The notes beneath the pieces were generated by a model. That model saw only the letters and a list, made by a program, of their open reading frames with translations, did no database searches and was not told the DNA's origin. A DNA stretch of 64,000 nt from Brucella pecoris (GTDB taxonomy: Bacteria > Pseudomonadota > Alphaproteobacteria > Rhizobiales > Rhizobiaceae). Both the position numbers and the translations under genes were made by a program. Each line of letters begins with the position of its first letter. Positions within the stretch are counted from its first letter, which is position 1. Below are positions 50,013-59,005 of the stretch, one piece after another. The stretch lies in the NCBI RefSeq assembly GCF_006376675.1, contig NZ_VEWK01000012.1, forward strand, positions 102,026 through 166,025, in the 5' to 3' direction.

Positions 50013-50321
50013 TTAGCGCACTTCGAGTACTTCGCCGGTGCGACGATCAATGACCACGCGCATCTCGTTGTCACGACGGTCTATTCCCCGGACAATATAG
50101 ACGCTTCTACGTCTTGAAACGCTGTCGACTTCCTCCATCCCTTCACTGCGCGCAATTCTCGCTGCCCGACGTTCGCTGATTTCATCGCGGCTGGGGCGTC
50201 CATCCCCGTCCGGAATGACCTGGATGCCGTTAGGGCCTATTTCGATGCTCTGTGCGTGCGCGGGAACGGTTGAAACGAGAGCCGATATCATTACAGCTAC
50301 AATTGCCGAAAATTTGTACAT
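50013..50321 (-). CDS. Small exported protein, PepSY-like ending
   Basis: A 102-residue protein with a clear signal peptide (MYKFSAIVAVMISALVSTVPAHA, cut before QSIEIG). The mature part is charged, with Arg-rich RDEISERRAARIARSEGMEEVDSVSRRRSVYIVRG, and ends NEMRVVIDRRTGEVLEVR, the beta-hairpin seen at the end of PepSY-type domains. The ATG at 50321 is chosen for the signal peptide; longer starts up to 50567 are unlikely. Function unknown; periplasmic. It is divergent from the rbs-type operon, with 279 bases between. Confidence 0.65.
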   Translation of the reverse strand: MYKFSAIVAVMISALVSTVPAHAQSIEIGPNGIQVIPDGDGRPSRDEISERRAARIARSEGMEEVDSVSRRRSVYIVRGIDRRDNEMRVVIDRRTGEVLEVR

Positions 50322-50600
50322 GGCACCTGCCCATTGTTGGTTTGCGCCCGCCATGGCCATTAACCAGCCAGACCGTCGCCGGTTCCAGCTATCGCAGTCA
50401 AATCTTCTGACACTTTGAACATCCTGTGATAGCAACCAGCATGCAGTCGAAGCGTGATCCGGTTCATGCCACATGGTTTCCGTTATGCAGGGCGGAAACC
50501 GTAAACGTCTCCCTTTAACTTGCCGTCTTGACAGTATTCTATCGCCCGCACTACGCTGCAGTAACACGGCAGATTATTACTGAAGTGAGGGGAGGAATTC

Positions 50601-51581
50601 ATGACTAAAGGTTCCATTTTTACAGGACTGGGTCGGGTTTCAATTTCACGACGCCAGTTTATAACCTCGAGCGCACTGGGCGCAGGTGCTCTGCTTCTAC
50701 CGTCCTTACCATCTTTTGCGGCGGACACACCCAAAGTCGGTCTGGTCATGAAGTCGCTCGCCAACGAGTTCTTCAAGCAGATGCAGGCAGGCGCTGAGGA
50801 TTATGCCGCCAAAAACACCGATAAGTTCTCATTCGCGGCTGTTGGCATGAAGGATGAGCGGGATTTTGCCGCTCAGGTCGATGCGGTCGAGAATTTTATT
50901 ACACAGCAGTTCAACGTGATTGTGCTGGCTCCAGCCGATTCCAAAGCCATGGTGACGCCGGTGAAGAAGGCTCTGGAAGCCGGAATCAAGGTCATCAACA
51001 TTGATGTGGCGCTCGATGAAGAGGCGAAAAAGCAGGCCGGTGTCGATCTTGCCTTTTTCGGTCCTGACAATCGCGAAGGAGCAAAGCTTGCCGGCATGGC
51101 GCTTGCCAAGGATCTGGGCAAAGGTGCCAAGGTGGTGATCCTCGAAGGCAATCCGGAAGCCGACAATGCCAAGGAGCGCAAGAAGGGTTTTGACGATGCC
51201 GTGGCCGAAGGCGGATTGACGCTGCTCGATTCCAAGACAGCACATTGGGAGACGGAAGAGGCCAACACGCTGATGACAAACTTCCTGACCCAATATCAGG
51301 ACATTCAGGGCGTGATGGCTGCCAACGATTCCATGGCACTCGGCGTCGTGAAGGCGCTGGATGCTGCCGGAAAATCAGGTCAGATAAAGGTCGTGGGTTT
51401 CGACAATATTCCTGCTGTCCAGCCCTTGATCAAGGACGGCAAGATGTTGGCCACGGTCGATCAATTCGGTGCGCAGATGGCTGCCATGGGCATAGATTAC
51501 GGCCTCAAGGAACTGGCGGGCGAGAAATTCTCTGGCTGGGTGAAGACGGATATCAAGCTGATCACCGCCCAGGATCTCTGA
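50601..51581 (+). CDS. Ribose-type ABC transporter substrate-binding protein (RbsB family)
   Basis: A 326-residue exported protein. The N-terminus SRRQFITSSALGAGALLLPSLPSFA looks like a twin-arginine signal peptide (S-R-R-x-F). The mature start PKVGLVMKSLANEFFKQMQAGAEDYA and INIDVALDEEAKKQAGVDLAFFGPDNREGAKLAG fit the Peripla_BP_4/RbsB sugar-binding family. GGGGAGG lies 8 bases before the ATG. It heads an operon with an RbsA-type ATPase and an RbsC-type permease. The operon is convergent with an exported nucleoside hydrolase, so ribose or a nucleoside sugar is a reasonable ligand. Confidence 0.9.
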   Translation: MTKGSIFTGLGRVSISRRQFITSSALGAGALLLPSLPSFAADTPKVGLVMKSLANEFFKQMQAGAEDYAAKNTDKFSFAAVGMKDERDFAAQVDAVENFITQQFNVIVLAPADSKAMVTPVKKALEAGIKVINIDVALDEEAKKQAGVDLAFFGPDNREGAKLAGMALAKDLGKGAKVVILEGNPEADNAKERKKGFDDAVAEGGLTLLDSKTAHWETEEANTLMTNFLTQYQDIQGVMAANDSMALGVVKALDAAGKSGQIKVVGFDNIPAVQPLIKDGKMLATVDQFGAQMAAMGIDYGLKELAGEKFSGWVKTDIKLITAQDL

Positions 51582-51593
51582 AACATCGCCAAT

Positions 51594-51697
51594 TAGAGCG
51601 CATCCCGAAAAGTGTGAAACGCTTTTCGGATAAGATGCGCGTCAAAACAAATGGTTAGAGCGCCGATCTGATTCGATCAGATCGAAACGCGTTCTAA
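51594..51697. repeat. Composite TAGAGC-type intergenic repeat inside the rbs-type operon
   Basis: TAGAGCGCATCCCGAAAAGT ... GATGCGCGTCAAAACAAA (51594-51653) followed by TAGAGCGCCGATCTGATTCG ... GAAACGCGTTCTAA (to 51697). It lies between the binding-protein and ATPase genes, so its hairpins will be in the operon mRNA. Confidence 0.85.
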
Positions 51698-51748
51698 GGG
51701 GCGGCGCTCCAGGCGCCGCGCCTCTTTATCCGGCAGGCAGGAACAGAC

Positions 51749-53254
51749 ATGCAGTCAGCCGACGTCATTTTGAGATTGGAAAATGTCGGCAAGACCTTTC
51801 CGGGTGTGGTTGCGCTGAATGGTATCGCGCTGGAGCTGCAGCGCGGCGAGACGCATATCATCCTAGGCGAAAACGGTGCGGGTAAATCGACCCTTATCAA
51901 GCTTCTGGCGGGCATATACCAGCCCGATACGGGTGAAATTTTTCTGAACGGCCAGCCCTATAGGCCAAAGACCCCGCATGATGCGCAGGTTCAGGGTATT
52001 CGCATCGTGCATCAGGAACTCAACCTGCTGTCGCATCTTTCCATTGCGGAAAATCTGATGCTGGAGAGCCTGCCGAGGCGTTTCGGTATCATGGACCGGG
52101 CAACACTGAACCGGCGTGCCGATGAATTGCTGGCCGAGGTCGGCCTCGCGCTCGACCCGCGCATGCCGGTTTCGGAGCTTGGCGTTGCACAAATGCAGTT
52201 GGTCGAGATCGCCAAGGCGCTCGGCTATGACAGCAAACTGCTGGTTCTGGATGAGCCAACGGCGACATTGACGCCGCCGGAAATCGAACGGCTGTTTGCG
52301 ATCATCAAGCGCCTGAAGACGAAAGGTGTCACGATCATCTACATTTCCCACCGTCTGCACGAGGTCTTCGAGATTGGCGACCGCGTGACGGTATTGCGCA
52401 ACGGCCGTCTGGTCGAGACGCGCAACCTGCAGGGACTGAATGTGCCGGATCTGGTGCGTATGATGATTGGTCGTGACATTGCGGACGAGTACAGCTTCAA
52501 CGCCGATATAAAGCCCGGTTCCGTCGCGTTGGAGGTGAAGGGGGTGAAGCGCAACAGCAAGGCTCCACCGGTTTCATTCTCGGTCCGGCAAGGTGAAATT
52601 CTGGGTGTTGCCGGTCTGGTCGGATCGGGTCGCACCGAGGTGATGCGTGCGATCTTTGGCGCGGATCCAAGATCGGCTGGGGAAATCGATGTTGATGGCA
52701 GGCCGGTGAAGATTCGCGACCCGCGTGATGCTGTGCGCAACGGTCTCGGTTTCCTGACCGAAGACCGTAAGAGCCAGGGGCTCCTGCTGGATATGCCTGT
52801 ATACGTCAACGCCACGATCACCGATCTGAAAAAGATTTCGCATGGCGGTTTGTTGGACAGCAGCGTGGAGAAAGCCGCTGTGACCGAGCTCATCGAGCGG
52901 CTGCGCGTCAAGACATCTTCCATCGACACGCCGGTGCGTAATCTCTCCGGCGGCAATCAGCAAAAGGTGGTTCTGGCAAAATGGTTGTTCCGCGGGTCGT
53001 CCACACTGATACTGGATGAGCCGACACGTGGGGTCGATGTTGGCGCAAGGCGCGAAATCTATCAACTCCTGTGGATGCTGGCCGCCAACCGGAAAGCAAT
53101 TATCATGATTTCCTCGGATCTGCCCGAGCTGATCGGCATGTGTCACCGCATTATTGTTTTCTCCAATGGCAAACTGGTGGGAGAACTGGATCGGTCGCAA
53201 TTCGACCAAGAGCGTATTCTTTCGCTCGCTTATCAGGAGCATGTTCACGCATGA
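51749..53254 (+). CDS. Ribose-type ABC transporter ATP-binding protein (RbsA family)
   Basis: A 501-residue tandem ATPase. First half: GENGAGKST near residue 40, degenerate signature SELGVAQMQLVEIAKAL, LLVLDEPTATLT. Second half: degenerate Walker A GLVGSGRTEVMRA near 291, intact NLSGGNQQKVVLAKWL, LILDEPTRGVDVGARREIY. All as usual for RbsA. It overlaps the permease start by ATGA. A repeat separates it from the binding-protein gene. Confidence 0.94.
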   Translation: MQSADVILRLENVGKTFPGVVALNGIALELQRGETHIILGENGAGKSTLIKLLAGIYQPDTGEIFLNGQPYRPKTPHDAQVQGIRIVHQELNLLSHLSIAENLMLESLPRRFGIMDRATLNRRADELLAEVGLALDPRMPVSELGVAQMQLVEIAKALGYDSKLLVLDEPTATLTPPEIERLFAIIKRLKTKGVTIIYISHRLHEVFEIGDRVTVLRNGRLVETRNLQGLNVPDLVRMMIGRDIADEYSFNADIKPGSVALEVKGVKRNSKAPPVSFSVRQGEILGVAGLVGSGRTEVMRAIFGADPRSAGEIDVDGRPVKIRDPRDAVRNGLGFLTEDRKSQGLLLDMPVYVNATITDLKKISHGGLLDSSVEKAAVTELIERLRVKTSSIDTPVRNLSGGNQQKVVLAKWLFRGSSTLILDEPTRGVDVGARREIYQLLWMLAANRKAIIMISSDLPELIGMCHRIIVFSNGKLVGELDRSQFDQERILSLAYQEHVHA

Positions 53255-54264
53255 CAGAGCCCACTTCCGCACCTGCCGAACATCCCGGCGCTGTTGACCG
53301 CCAGAAGCTGAAGCGCTTTCTGTTGCGCGATGCCGGTGTATTTCTGGCGCTGATCCTGATTACGCTGGTGTTTTCCGTCACCGCACCCTATTTCGCAACG
53401 TCGGGCAATGCGCTGAAGATCTTCGTTCAGATCGCCATCAACACGGTTCTGGCTGCGGGTATGACTTTTGTCATCCTGACTGGTGGCATTGACCTTTCAG
53501 TCGGCTCAGTTCTCGCATTATGCACGGTCGTCGGCGCCCTTATCATGACGTCGGGTCTGGATCCGGCCCTGTCAATCCCGCTGGCTGTCCTGGGGTGTAT
53601 CGCCGTTGGCGGGCTGTGCGGGTTCATCAACGGCAAGGTGTCGACCTACTGGAAAATCCCGTCTTTCATTGTCACTCTGGGTATGCTGAATATCGCCGCC
53701 GGTGCGGCGCGTGTGGTTTCCAACAATTCCACCATCACCGGTCTTCCGCAGGGGTTCGTCGATTTCGGCAATCTGATTGTCGGCGGTTTCCTGCCGTCGA
53801 TTTTCCTGATCGCAGTGGTGGTGATTGCTGTTGGATGGTTCATTTTGCGCTTCACCGTCTTCGGCCGCATGATCTATGCGGTCGGCGCGAATGATGAGGC
53901 GGTGCGCTTGTCGGGACACAATCCTGACGCCTACAAAGTAGCCGCCTTTGTCATTTCCGGTGTCACTGCGGGTATCGCTGCGGTTGTTTATCTCCTGCGC
54001 CTGAACATCGGAAGCCCGATTGCAGGCGTCGGCTACGAACTCAATGCGATCGCGGCCGTCATCATCGGTGGGACGAGCCTGTTCGGCGGCAAAGGTTCAA
54101 TCGTCGGCACGCTGGCTGGTGCCTGCATCCTGCAGGTCCTGGCGACGGGCCTGCAATTGCTCGGTATCGGCGATAACTACAAACCAATCATCATCGGTAC
54201 CGTGATCATCCTCGCCGTTATTGTCGATACCTATCGTGAGAGGCTATTACGACGGGTTCGCTGA
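53251..54264 (+). CDS. Ribose-type ABC transporter permease (RbsC family)
   Basis: A 337-residue membrane protein. ATG 53251 overlaps the ATPase stop (ATGA); the frame further upstream runs through the ATPase gene and is not used. TNVLAAGMTFVILTGGIDLSVGSVLAL-type sequence (residues about 64-90) and ELNAIAAVIIGGTSLFGGKGSIVGTLAGA near 262 are hallmarks of CUT2 permeases. About 8-10 helices. It completes the three-gene importer. Confidence 0.94.
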   Translation: MTEPTSAPAEHPGAVDRQKLKRFLLRDAGVFLALILITLVFSVTAPYFATSGNALKIFVQIAINTVLAAGMTFVILTGGIDLSVGSVLALCTVVGALIMTSGLDPALSIPLAVLGCIAVGGLCGFINGKVSTYWKIPSFIVTLGMLNIAAGAARVVSNNSTITGLPQGFVDFGNLIVGGFLPSIFLIAVVVIAVGWFILRFTVFGRMIYAVGANDEAVRLSGHNPDAYKVAAFVISGVTAGIAAVVYLLRLNIGSPIAGVGYELNAIAAVIIGGTSLFGGKGSIVGTLAGACILQVLATGLQLLGIGDNYKPIIIGTVIILAVIVDTYRERLLRRVR

Positions 54265-54307
54265 CGGTAAGATGGGAAGAGTAGGTCCAAGCTAGTCAAA
54301 GGGGCCA

Positions 54308-54331
54308 TCGATCAGATCGAAACGCGCTCTG
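54308..54331. repeat. Fragment of a TAGAGC-type repeat
   Basis: CGATCAGATCGAAACGCGCTCT is the right half of the module found whole at 39765-39806 and 51656-51697. Confidence 0.6.
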
Positions 54332-54334
54332 GAA

Positions 54335-54365
54335 CCCGGCGCTTTATGTTTCAAATCGCGCCGGG
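54335..54365. terminator. Stem-loop between convergent rbs-type operon and nucleoside hydrolase
   Basis: CCCGGCGC (54335-54342) pairs with GCGCCGGG (54358-54365). It is in the 114-base gap between convergent stops and can serve both transcripts. Confidence 0.65.
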
Positions 54366-54378
54366 CTAAAGCTTGCAG

Positions 54379-55641
54379 TTACTTCTTCGAACTGGTGGTC
54401 AACGGAACTACGATCTCTTTCCAGAACTTGTCTTCATCGATGTAGTTCTGAATAGCAGCCTTTTGCGTGCCGACCGGTCCCGGTTTTGCTTCCGCATTGC
54501 CTCCAATATCATTGTTGGTGAAAGCAAGGCTTCGGCCATAGTCCAGGCCCATCTCCGTGTTCACGTCGACATACACACCGCTGATAGGCGCAGCCGCACC
54601 ATTTGCCGGGCGAGGGGCGTTGTTCCAGGCCAGAACGATTGACGGATCGATGACATAGGCTGCGGCAAACAGGTCCCACACATTGTCGGGCCCGAATACT
54701 GCCCCGCCGTCCGCCTTGATCTTTTCCTCTCGTGCAAGCCAGAGCTTCTTGATGCCGGGAGGGCTGTTATCGACCATTTGCCGATACAGACCCTCTGGCA
54801 TTCCTCCTGTATGTTCATTGGCTTCCAGACCGGAGATTACCTGATTGCCGTATGCTTTGAAGGTTTCGGATTTCGGGTCCCCCCATTTGGCTCGGACACT
54901 GATCTTGGCGGCTTCTGGGTCCGCCCACCAGTTGAACTCTGCCGACGCTGATGAATTTCCGGGGACATAGAAAGCGCCACCCATATAAACAATTTCGGCG
55001 ACCTTCGATGGAAAGCTCGGGTCTTTGAGAATAGCCCTCGCAATATTGGTGAGTGGGCCGATTGCTACCAGCTTAACCTGGCCGGGATATTTGTTGACGG
55101 TGTCGACAAGGAAGTCCACGGCGTCTCTGTTTCCGTCCGGGTCCGGATTATCCAGGCCATATACCCGCTTATAGGTTGGCGCTTCGCCATATTTGTACTT
55201 ATAGACGTCGGGCCATTTTGCCGTGGGATCCGCATCGATCTCATTGCCGGCATCCGGTCGCAGATAGCCACCCCAGCCTGTGATAGGGCTGATCTGCAAT
55301 TCGGCTGCCAGAACGTCTGGAGCGGCCCGATTTCCTCGCCAGTTGCGAATACCATACCGGCTGCCTTCATAGATGGGCACATCGGAGCCGAGCGCTTCCA
55401 GTTGTCGGACACCCGCAGCCACACCCGCTGGCATGGGCGTATTCCCCGAAACGACAGTCACGCCGAGCAGATCGATGTTGGGAGCCCGCTCCAGCAGGAG
55501 CATGGCGGTACCATCGTCGAATAGCTCGACCATGTCAGCGTCCAAGATGACTTTCGTGCGAGGCTCCTGCGAAAATGCAACGCCGGATACTGCCAGCGAG
55601 CAAGTCAAAGTCCAGGCAAAGATAGACGGCCTGATATCCAT
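54379..55641 (-). CDS. Exported inosine-uridine-type nucleoside hydrolase
   Basis: A 420-residue protein. ATG 55641 has GGAGG 6 bases upstream and gives a signal peptide (IFAWTLTCSLAVSGVAFS). The calcium/ribose site starts at KVILDADMVELFDDGTAMLLL near residue 31, spaced like the DTDMxxDxDDA subfamily; VTVVSGN and VKLVAIGPLTNIARAI near 190 and VYMGGAF complete the fold. These enzymes split nucleosides into base and ribose. Export to the periplasm puts it beside the ribose-type importer encoded convergently, so it may feed that importer. Confidence 0.88.
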   Translation of the reverse strand: MDIRPSIFAWTLTCSLAVSGVAFSQEPRTKVILDADMVELFDDGTAMLLLERAPNIDLLGVTVVSGNTPMPAGVAAGVRQLEALGSDVPIYEGSRYGIRNWRGNRAAPDVLAAELQISPITGWGGYLRPDAGNEIDADPTAKWPDVYKYKYGEAPTYKRVYGLDNPDPDGNRDAVDFLVDTVNKYPGQVKLVAIGPLTNIARAILKDPSFPSKVAEIVYMGGAFYVPGNSSASAEFNWWADPEAAKISVRAKWGDPKSETFKAYGNQVISGLEANEHTGGMPEGLYRQMVDNSPPGIKKLWLAREEKIKADGGAVFGPDNVWDLFAAAYVIDPSIVLAWNNAPRPANGAAAPISGVYVDVNTEMGLDYGRSLAFTNNDIGGNAEAKPGPVGTQKAAIQNYIDEDKFWKEIVVPLTTSSKK

Positions 55642-55691
55642 TCTGTCCTCCCTTTGTGGTGATCCGCGTTGGTAAAACGCGGCATTAGGAT

Positions 55692-55718
55692 AGAATATCA
55701 CGCAGTTTTTCTTGTCAA
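55692..55718 (-). promoter_or_regulatory. Possible promoter of the nucleoside hydrolase gene
   Basis: On the minus strand TTGACA (55718-55713) with TATTCT 15 bases on (55697-55692). A 7-bp hairpin (CCGCGTT/AACGCGG, 55664-55682) lies in the leader before the ribosome site. The spacer is short, so the call is tentative. Confidence 0.35.
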
Positions 55719-55876
55719 TATCAGCGGATATTGTAAGGCCGCATGTTAAAAGAAGACGGATTTGATCTGTATTCGATGATAATAGATTGAATTCGGAAAT
55801 TCAGCGTATCAAATAAACCTGCACGCCTCGGGAGTGGATTGTCGCTACTGTCAGTCCCGAACGGTTTTCTGTAGCC

Positions 55877-55911
55877 AACCACATTGCATTGTCGCTGCAC
55901 GCAATGTGGTT
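55877..55911 (-). terminator. Terminator after the glycerol-type binding-protein gene
   Basis: AACCACATTGC (55877-55887) and GCAATGTGGTT (55901-55911): a perfect 11-bp stem, 13-base loop. A second perfect stem GTCGGTCGGC/GCCGACCGAC (55926-55952) lies closer to the stop. Nothing else is seen in the 328-base gap apart from the promoter noted above. Confidence 0.6.
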
Positions 55912-55969
55912 CCCACAGGTAGTTTGTCGGTCGGCGCAACAGGCCGACCGACGAGTTTTCGCGTCGGCT

Positions 55970-57691
55970 TTACTTCTGCCAACTCTTGACCAGTTCGTCG
56001 TAATTGACCGTAACCGGCTTTTCCTTCTCGTTTTCTATCTTCAACTGAGGAGCGAGGTTGCCCTTGGAAACGGCATCCTTGTTCCAGTATTCGATGTCAT
56101 GCTCTTCGGCGAGTTTCGGTCCGATGTCACCTTGAACCCCTGCGCGCTCCAGACGCGCGAGAACTTTTTCCTGTTCCGCGCAAAGCGAATCCATCGCTCC
56201 TTGCGCTGTTTTCGCGCCTGACGATGCATCGCCGATCGCCTGCCACCAAAGCTGGGCCAGCTTTGGATAGTCAGGAACGTTGGTGCCGGTCGGCGACCAC
56301 TGTACCCTGGCCGGAGACCGATAGAACTCGACGAGACCGCCGAGCTTGGGTGCCCTGTCCGTAAAGTTCTGGTGATGGATGGACGAGTCACGAATGAAGG
56401 TCAGTCCCACATGGCTCTTTTTCACATCGACCGTCTTGGACGTCACAAACTGCGCATAGAGCCACGCAGCCTTGGCGCGGTCATCTGGAGTGGATTTCAT
56501 CAGTGTCCAGGAACCCACGTCCTGATAGCCGAGCTTCATGCCGTCTTTCCAGTAAACACCGTGCGGGGAGGGGGCAACGCGCCATTTGGGCGTTCCGTCC
56601 TCATTCACAACGGGCAGTCCAGGCTTGGCCATATCCGCTGTAAACGCCGTGTACCAGAAGATCTGCTGGGCAATATTGCCCTGCGATGGGACAGGGCCGG
56701 ATTCCGAGAAGGTCATGCCCTGGGCCTCCGCCGGAGCATAGGCCTTGATCCAGTCGAGATATTTCTGGATGGCGTAGACTGAAGCCGGCCCGTTGGTGTC
56801 GCCGCCGCGCGCGACGCACGAGCCGACGGGACGCGACTGGTCATCGACCTTGATGCCCCATTCGTCGACAGGCAAACCGTTCGGCAGGCCCTTGTCACCG
56901 TTACCGGCCATGGAGAGCCAGGCATCGGTGAAGCGCCAGCCGAGTGACGGGTCCTTCTTGCCGTAGTCCATATGGCCGTAGACCTTTTTGCCATCGAGCT
57001 CGCGGCCGGTGAAGAATTCGGCGATGTCCTCATATGCCGACCAGTTGACCGGAACGCCGAGATCGTAACCATACTTGGCTTTGAAGTCGGCCTTGTTCTT
57101 TTCGTCGTTGAACCAGTCGTAACGGAACCAGTAGAGGTTGGCGAACTGCTGGTCGGGAAGCTGGTAGAGTTTCTTGTCCGGGGCAGTGGTGAACTTGCTG
57201 CCGATGAAGTCGTCCAGATCAAGGCCCGGATTGGTAACGTCCCTGCCTTCATTGGCCATGAAGTCGGTCAGGTTGCGCACTTGCTGATAGCGCCAGTGCG
57301 TGCCGATCAGATCGGAGTCGTTGACCCAGCCGTCATAAAGATTCTGGCCGGTCTGCATCTGGGTCTGGATTTTTTCGACGACATCCCCTTCCTGAATGAT
57401 GTCGTGCGTGACCTTGATGCCGGTGATGGCGGTAAATGCGGGCGCCAGCACCTTGGATTCATAATCATGGGTGGTCAGCGATTCCGAAACGACTTTAATA
57501 TCCATGCCCTGGAAAGGCTTGGCCGCATCGATGAACCACTGCATTTCCTTTTCCTGATCGGCGCGCGACAGGGATGAAAGGTCGCCGATTTCCTTGTCGA
57601 GAAATTGCTTCGCCTCATCCATTCCTGCCGAAGCTGCACCTGTCATTGCCAGCACGATGAGTGCCGTAGTCGTCATTAGATGCCGTCGCAT
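55970..57691 (-). CDS. glpV: Glycerol-type ABC transporter substrate-binding protein (GlpV-like)
   Basis: A 573-residue family-1 binding protein, long for the class, with a signal peptide (MRRHLMTTTALIVLAMTGAASA). ATG 57691 follows GGGAGG. Sequence such as VVSESLTTHDYESKVLAPAFTAITGIKVTHDIIQEGDVVEKIQTQMQTGQNLYDGWVNDSDLIGTHWR is like GlpV of the rhizobial glycerol importer. The gene order (two ATPases, two permeases, DUF2160, binding protein) matches the GlpSTPQ-V systems known from Rhizobium leguminosarum, as I recall them. It ends the operon. The name is by order and resemblance; the ligand is not proven. Confidence 0.8.
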   Translation of the reverse strand: MRRHLMTTTALIVLAMTGAASAGMDEAKQFLDKEIGDLSSLSRADQEKEMQWFIDAAKPFQGMDIKVVSESLTTHDYESKVLAPAFTAITGIKVTHDIIQEGDVVEKIQTQMQTGQNLYDGWVNDSDLIGTHWRYQQVRNLTDFMANEGRDVTNPGLDLDDFIGSKFTTAPDKKLYQLPDQQFANLYWFRYDWFNDEKNKADFKAKYGYDLGVPVNWSAYEDIAEFFTGRELDGKKVYGHMDYGKKDPSLGWRFTDAWLSMAGNGDKGLPNGLPVDEWGIKVDDQSRPVGSCVARGGDTNGPASVYAIQKYLDWIKAYAPAEAQGMTFSESGPVPSQGNIAQQIFWYTAFTADMAKPGLPVVNEDGTPKWRVAPSPHGVYWKDGMKLGYQDVGSWTLMKSTPDDRAKAAWLYAQFVTSKTVDVKKSHVGLTFIRDSSIHHQNFTDRAPKLGGLVEFYRSPARVQWSPTGTNVPDYPKLAQLWWQAIGDASSGAKTAQGAMDSLCAEQEKVLARLERAGVQGDIGPKLAEEHDIEYWNKDAVSKGNLAPQLKIENEKEKPVTVNYDELVKSWQK

Positions 57692-57793
57692 GTTGATCCT
57701 CCCAAAGCTTGCGAGTGCATATCGACTTTTTGGGCGCGGTATGTCCCCCGAGCCCACTACTGCATGAAGCGGACGTATCTCGCTTCGGACTCC

Positions 57794-58093
57794 TTATACA
57801 AAGCGGAATACGCCAATGGCGTAGACCACTGAAATGGCGACAGCCCACCATAGGTTCGGACCAACCAGCCCAAGCCATGCCAGATTGATGAATGCGCTGC
57901 CGAGCAGCGAGATGAACAAACGGTCGCCGCGTGTTGTTTCGAACCGCAGGATGCCGTTGCGCGGCGAGCCGCCGGGCGAGACATATTCCCACACGCACAT
58001 GCCCAGCAGCAGAATCGCTATCGCGCTGAAAAACACTGCAGTCTGCCAGGTCCAGGCCATCCAGGAAAAGTCGGGCATATGAAACATTGTCAT
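57794..58093 (-). CDS. DUF2160 small membrane protein of the glycerol-type transporter
   Basis: A 99-residue membrane protein with three helices (MAWTWQTAVFFSAIAILLLGMCVWEY, FISLLGSAFINLAWLGLVG, WWAVAISVVYAIGVFRFV). DUF2160 proteins occur inside glycerol-type ABC operons and their role is undefined. ATG 58093 overlaps the permease stop as ATGA; the Met two codons on (58087) is better spaced from GGGAGG and could also be used. Confidence 0.85.
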   Translation of the reverse strand: MTMFHMPDFSWMAWTWQTAVFFSAIAILLLGMCVWEYVSPGGSPRNGILRFETTRGDRLFISLLGSAFINLAWLGLVGPNLWWAVAISVVYAIGVFRFV

Positions 58094-59004
58094 ACCCTCC
58101 CCAGGGCGAAGCCCTTGGCGATGTAATTGCGGACAAACCAGATCACCAGTGCGCCGGGTATCAGCGTCAGAACACCGGCCGCAGCGAGAAGCCCCCAATC
58201 CATACCGGCTGCGGAAACCGTGCGCGTCATCGTGGCGGCGATGGGCTTCGCGTCAGTCGTCGTGAGTGTGCGCGCAATCAGCAATTCCACCCAGGAGAAC
58301 ATGAAGCAGAAGAATGCTGCCACGCCGATGCCTGATGCGATCAGGGGCATGAAAATCTTCACGAAGAATTTTGGAAACGAATAGCCGTCGATATAAGCTG
58401 TTTCGTCGATTTCTTTCGGCACGCCCGACATGAAGCCTTCCAGAATCCACACTGCCAGCGGCACGTTGAACAGACAATGCGCCAGTGCGACCGCGATATG
58501 GGTATCGATGAGCCCGAAGGCTGAATAGAGCTGGAAGAACGGCAGGGCGAACACGGCCGGTGGCGCCATTCGGTTGGTCAGGAGCCAGAAGAAGAGGTGT
58601 TTGTCGCCCAGGAAATTGTATCGCGAGAAGGCATAAGCCGCGGGTAGCGCTACCGAAACTGAAATCACCATGTTCATGACGACATAGGTGATCGAGTTGA
58701 TATAACCCGAATACCAGGCGGAGTCAGTAAAGATGGCGCGATAGTTCTGCAAGGTCGGCTGGTGTGGAAAGAGCGTCAGCGACGTGAGGATTTCCTGATT
58801 GGTCTTGAAGCTCATATTGATGAGCCAGTAAATCGGGATAAGCAGTAACACGATATAGATCGTCGGGATCAACCAGCCGAACCGCGACGTGTCTCGTCTG
58901 CTTGATCGCTGTCTGATGGTGCTTGCAACCGGCACAATGGCAGGCGTGCCGCCCACAACGGTCCCCGCAGAGGCTCCTACAGAAGTTCCTTGCACGGCGT
59001 TCAT
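58090..59004 (-). CDS. Glycerol-type ABC transporter permease (GlpQ-like)
   Basis: A 304-residue membrane protein with six helices after a hydrophilic N-terminus of about 45 residues rich in Gly/Thr/Val. The coupling motif KEIDETAYIDGYSFPKFFVKIFMPLIASG is near residue 200, in the expected EAA position, with D in place of the usual second A. It is the MalG-type half of the channel, one base after the partner permease stop. Confidence 0.88.
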   Translation of the reverse strand: MNAVQGTSVGASAGTVVGGTPAIVPVASTIRQRSSRRDTSRFGWLIPTIYIVLLLIPIYWLINMSFKTNQEILTSLTLFPHQPTLQNYRAIFTDSAWYSGYINSITYVVMNMVISVSVALPAAYAFSRYNFLGDKHLFFWLLTNRMAPPAVFALPFFQLYSAFGLIDTHIAVALAHCLFNVPLAVWILEGFMSGVPKEIDETAYIDGYSFPKFFVKIFMPLIASGIGVAAFFCFMFSWVELLIARTLTTTDAKPIAATMTRTVSAAGMDWGLLAAAGVLTLIPGALVIWFVRNYIAKGFALGRV

Positions 59005-59005
59005 C

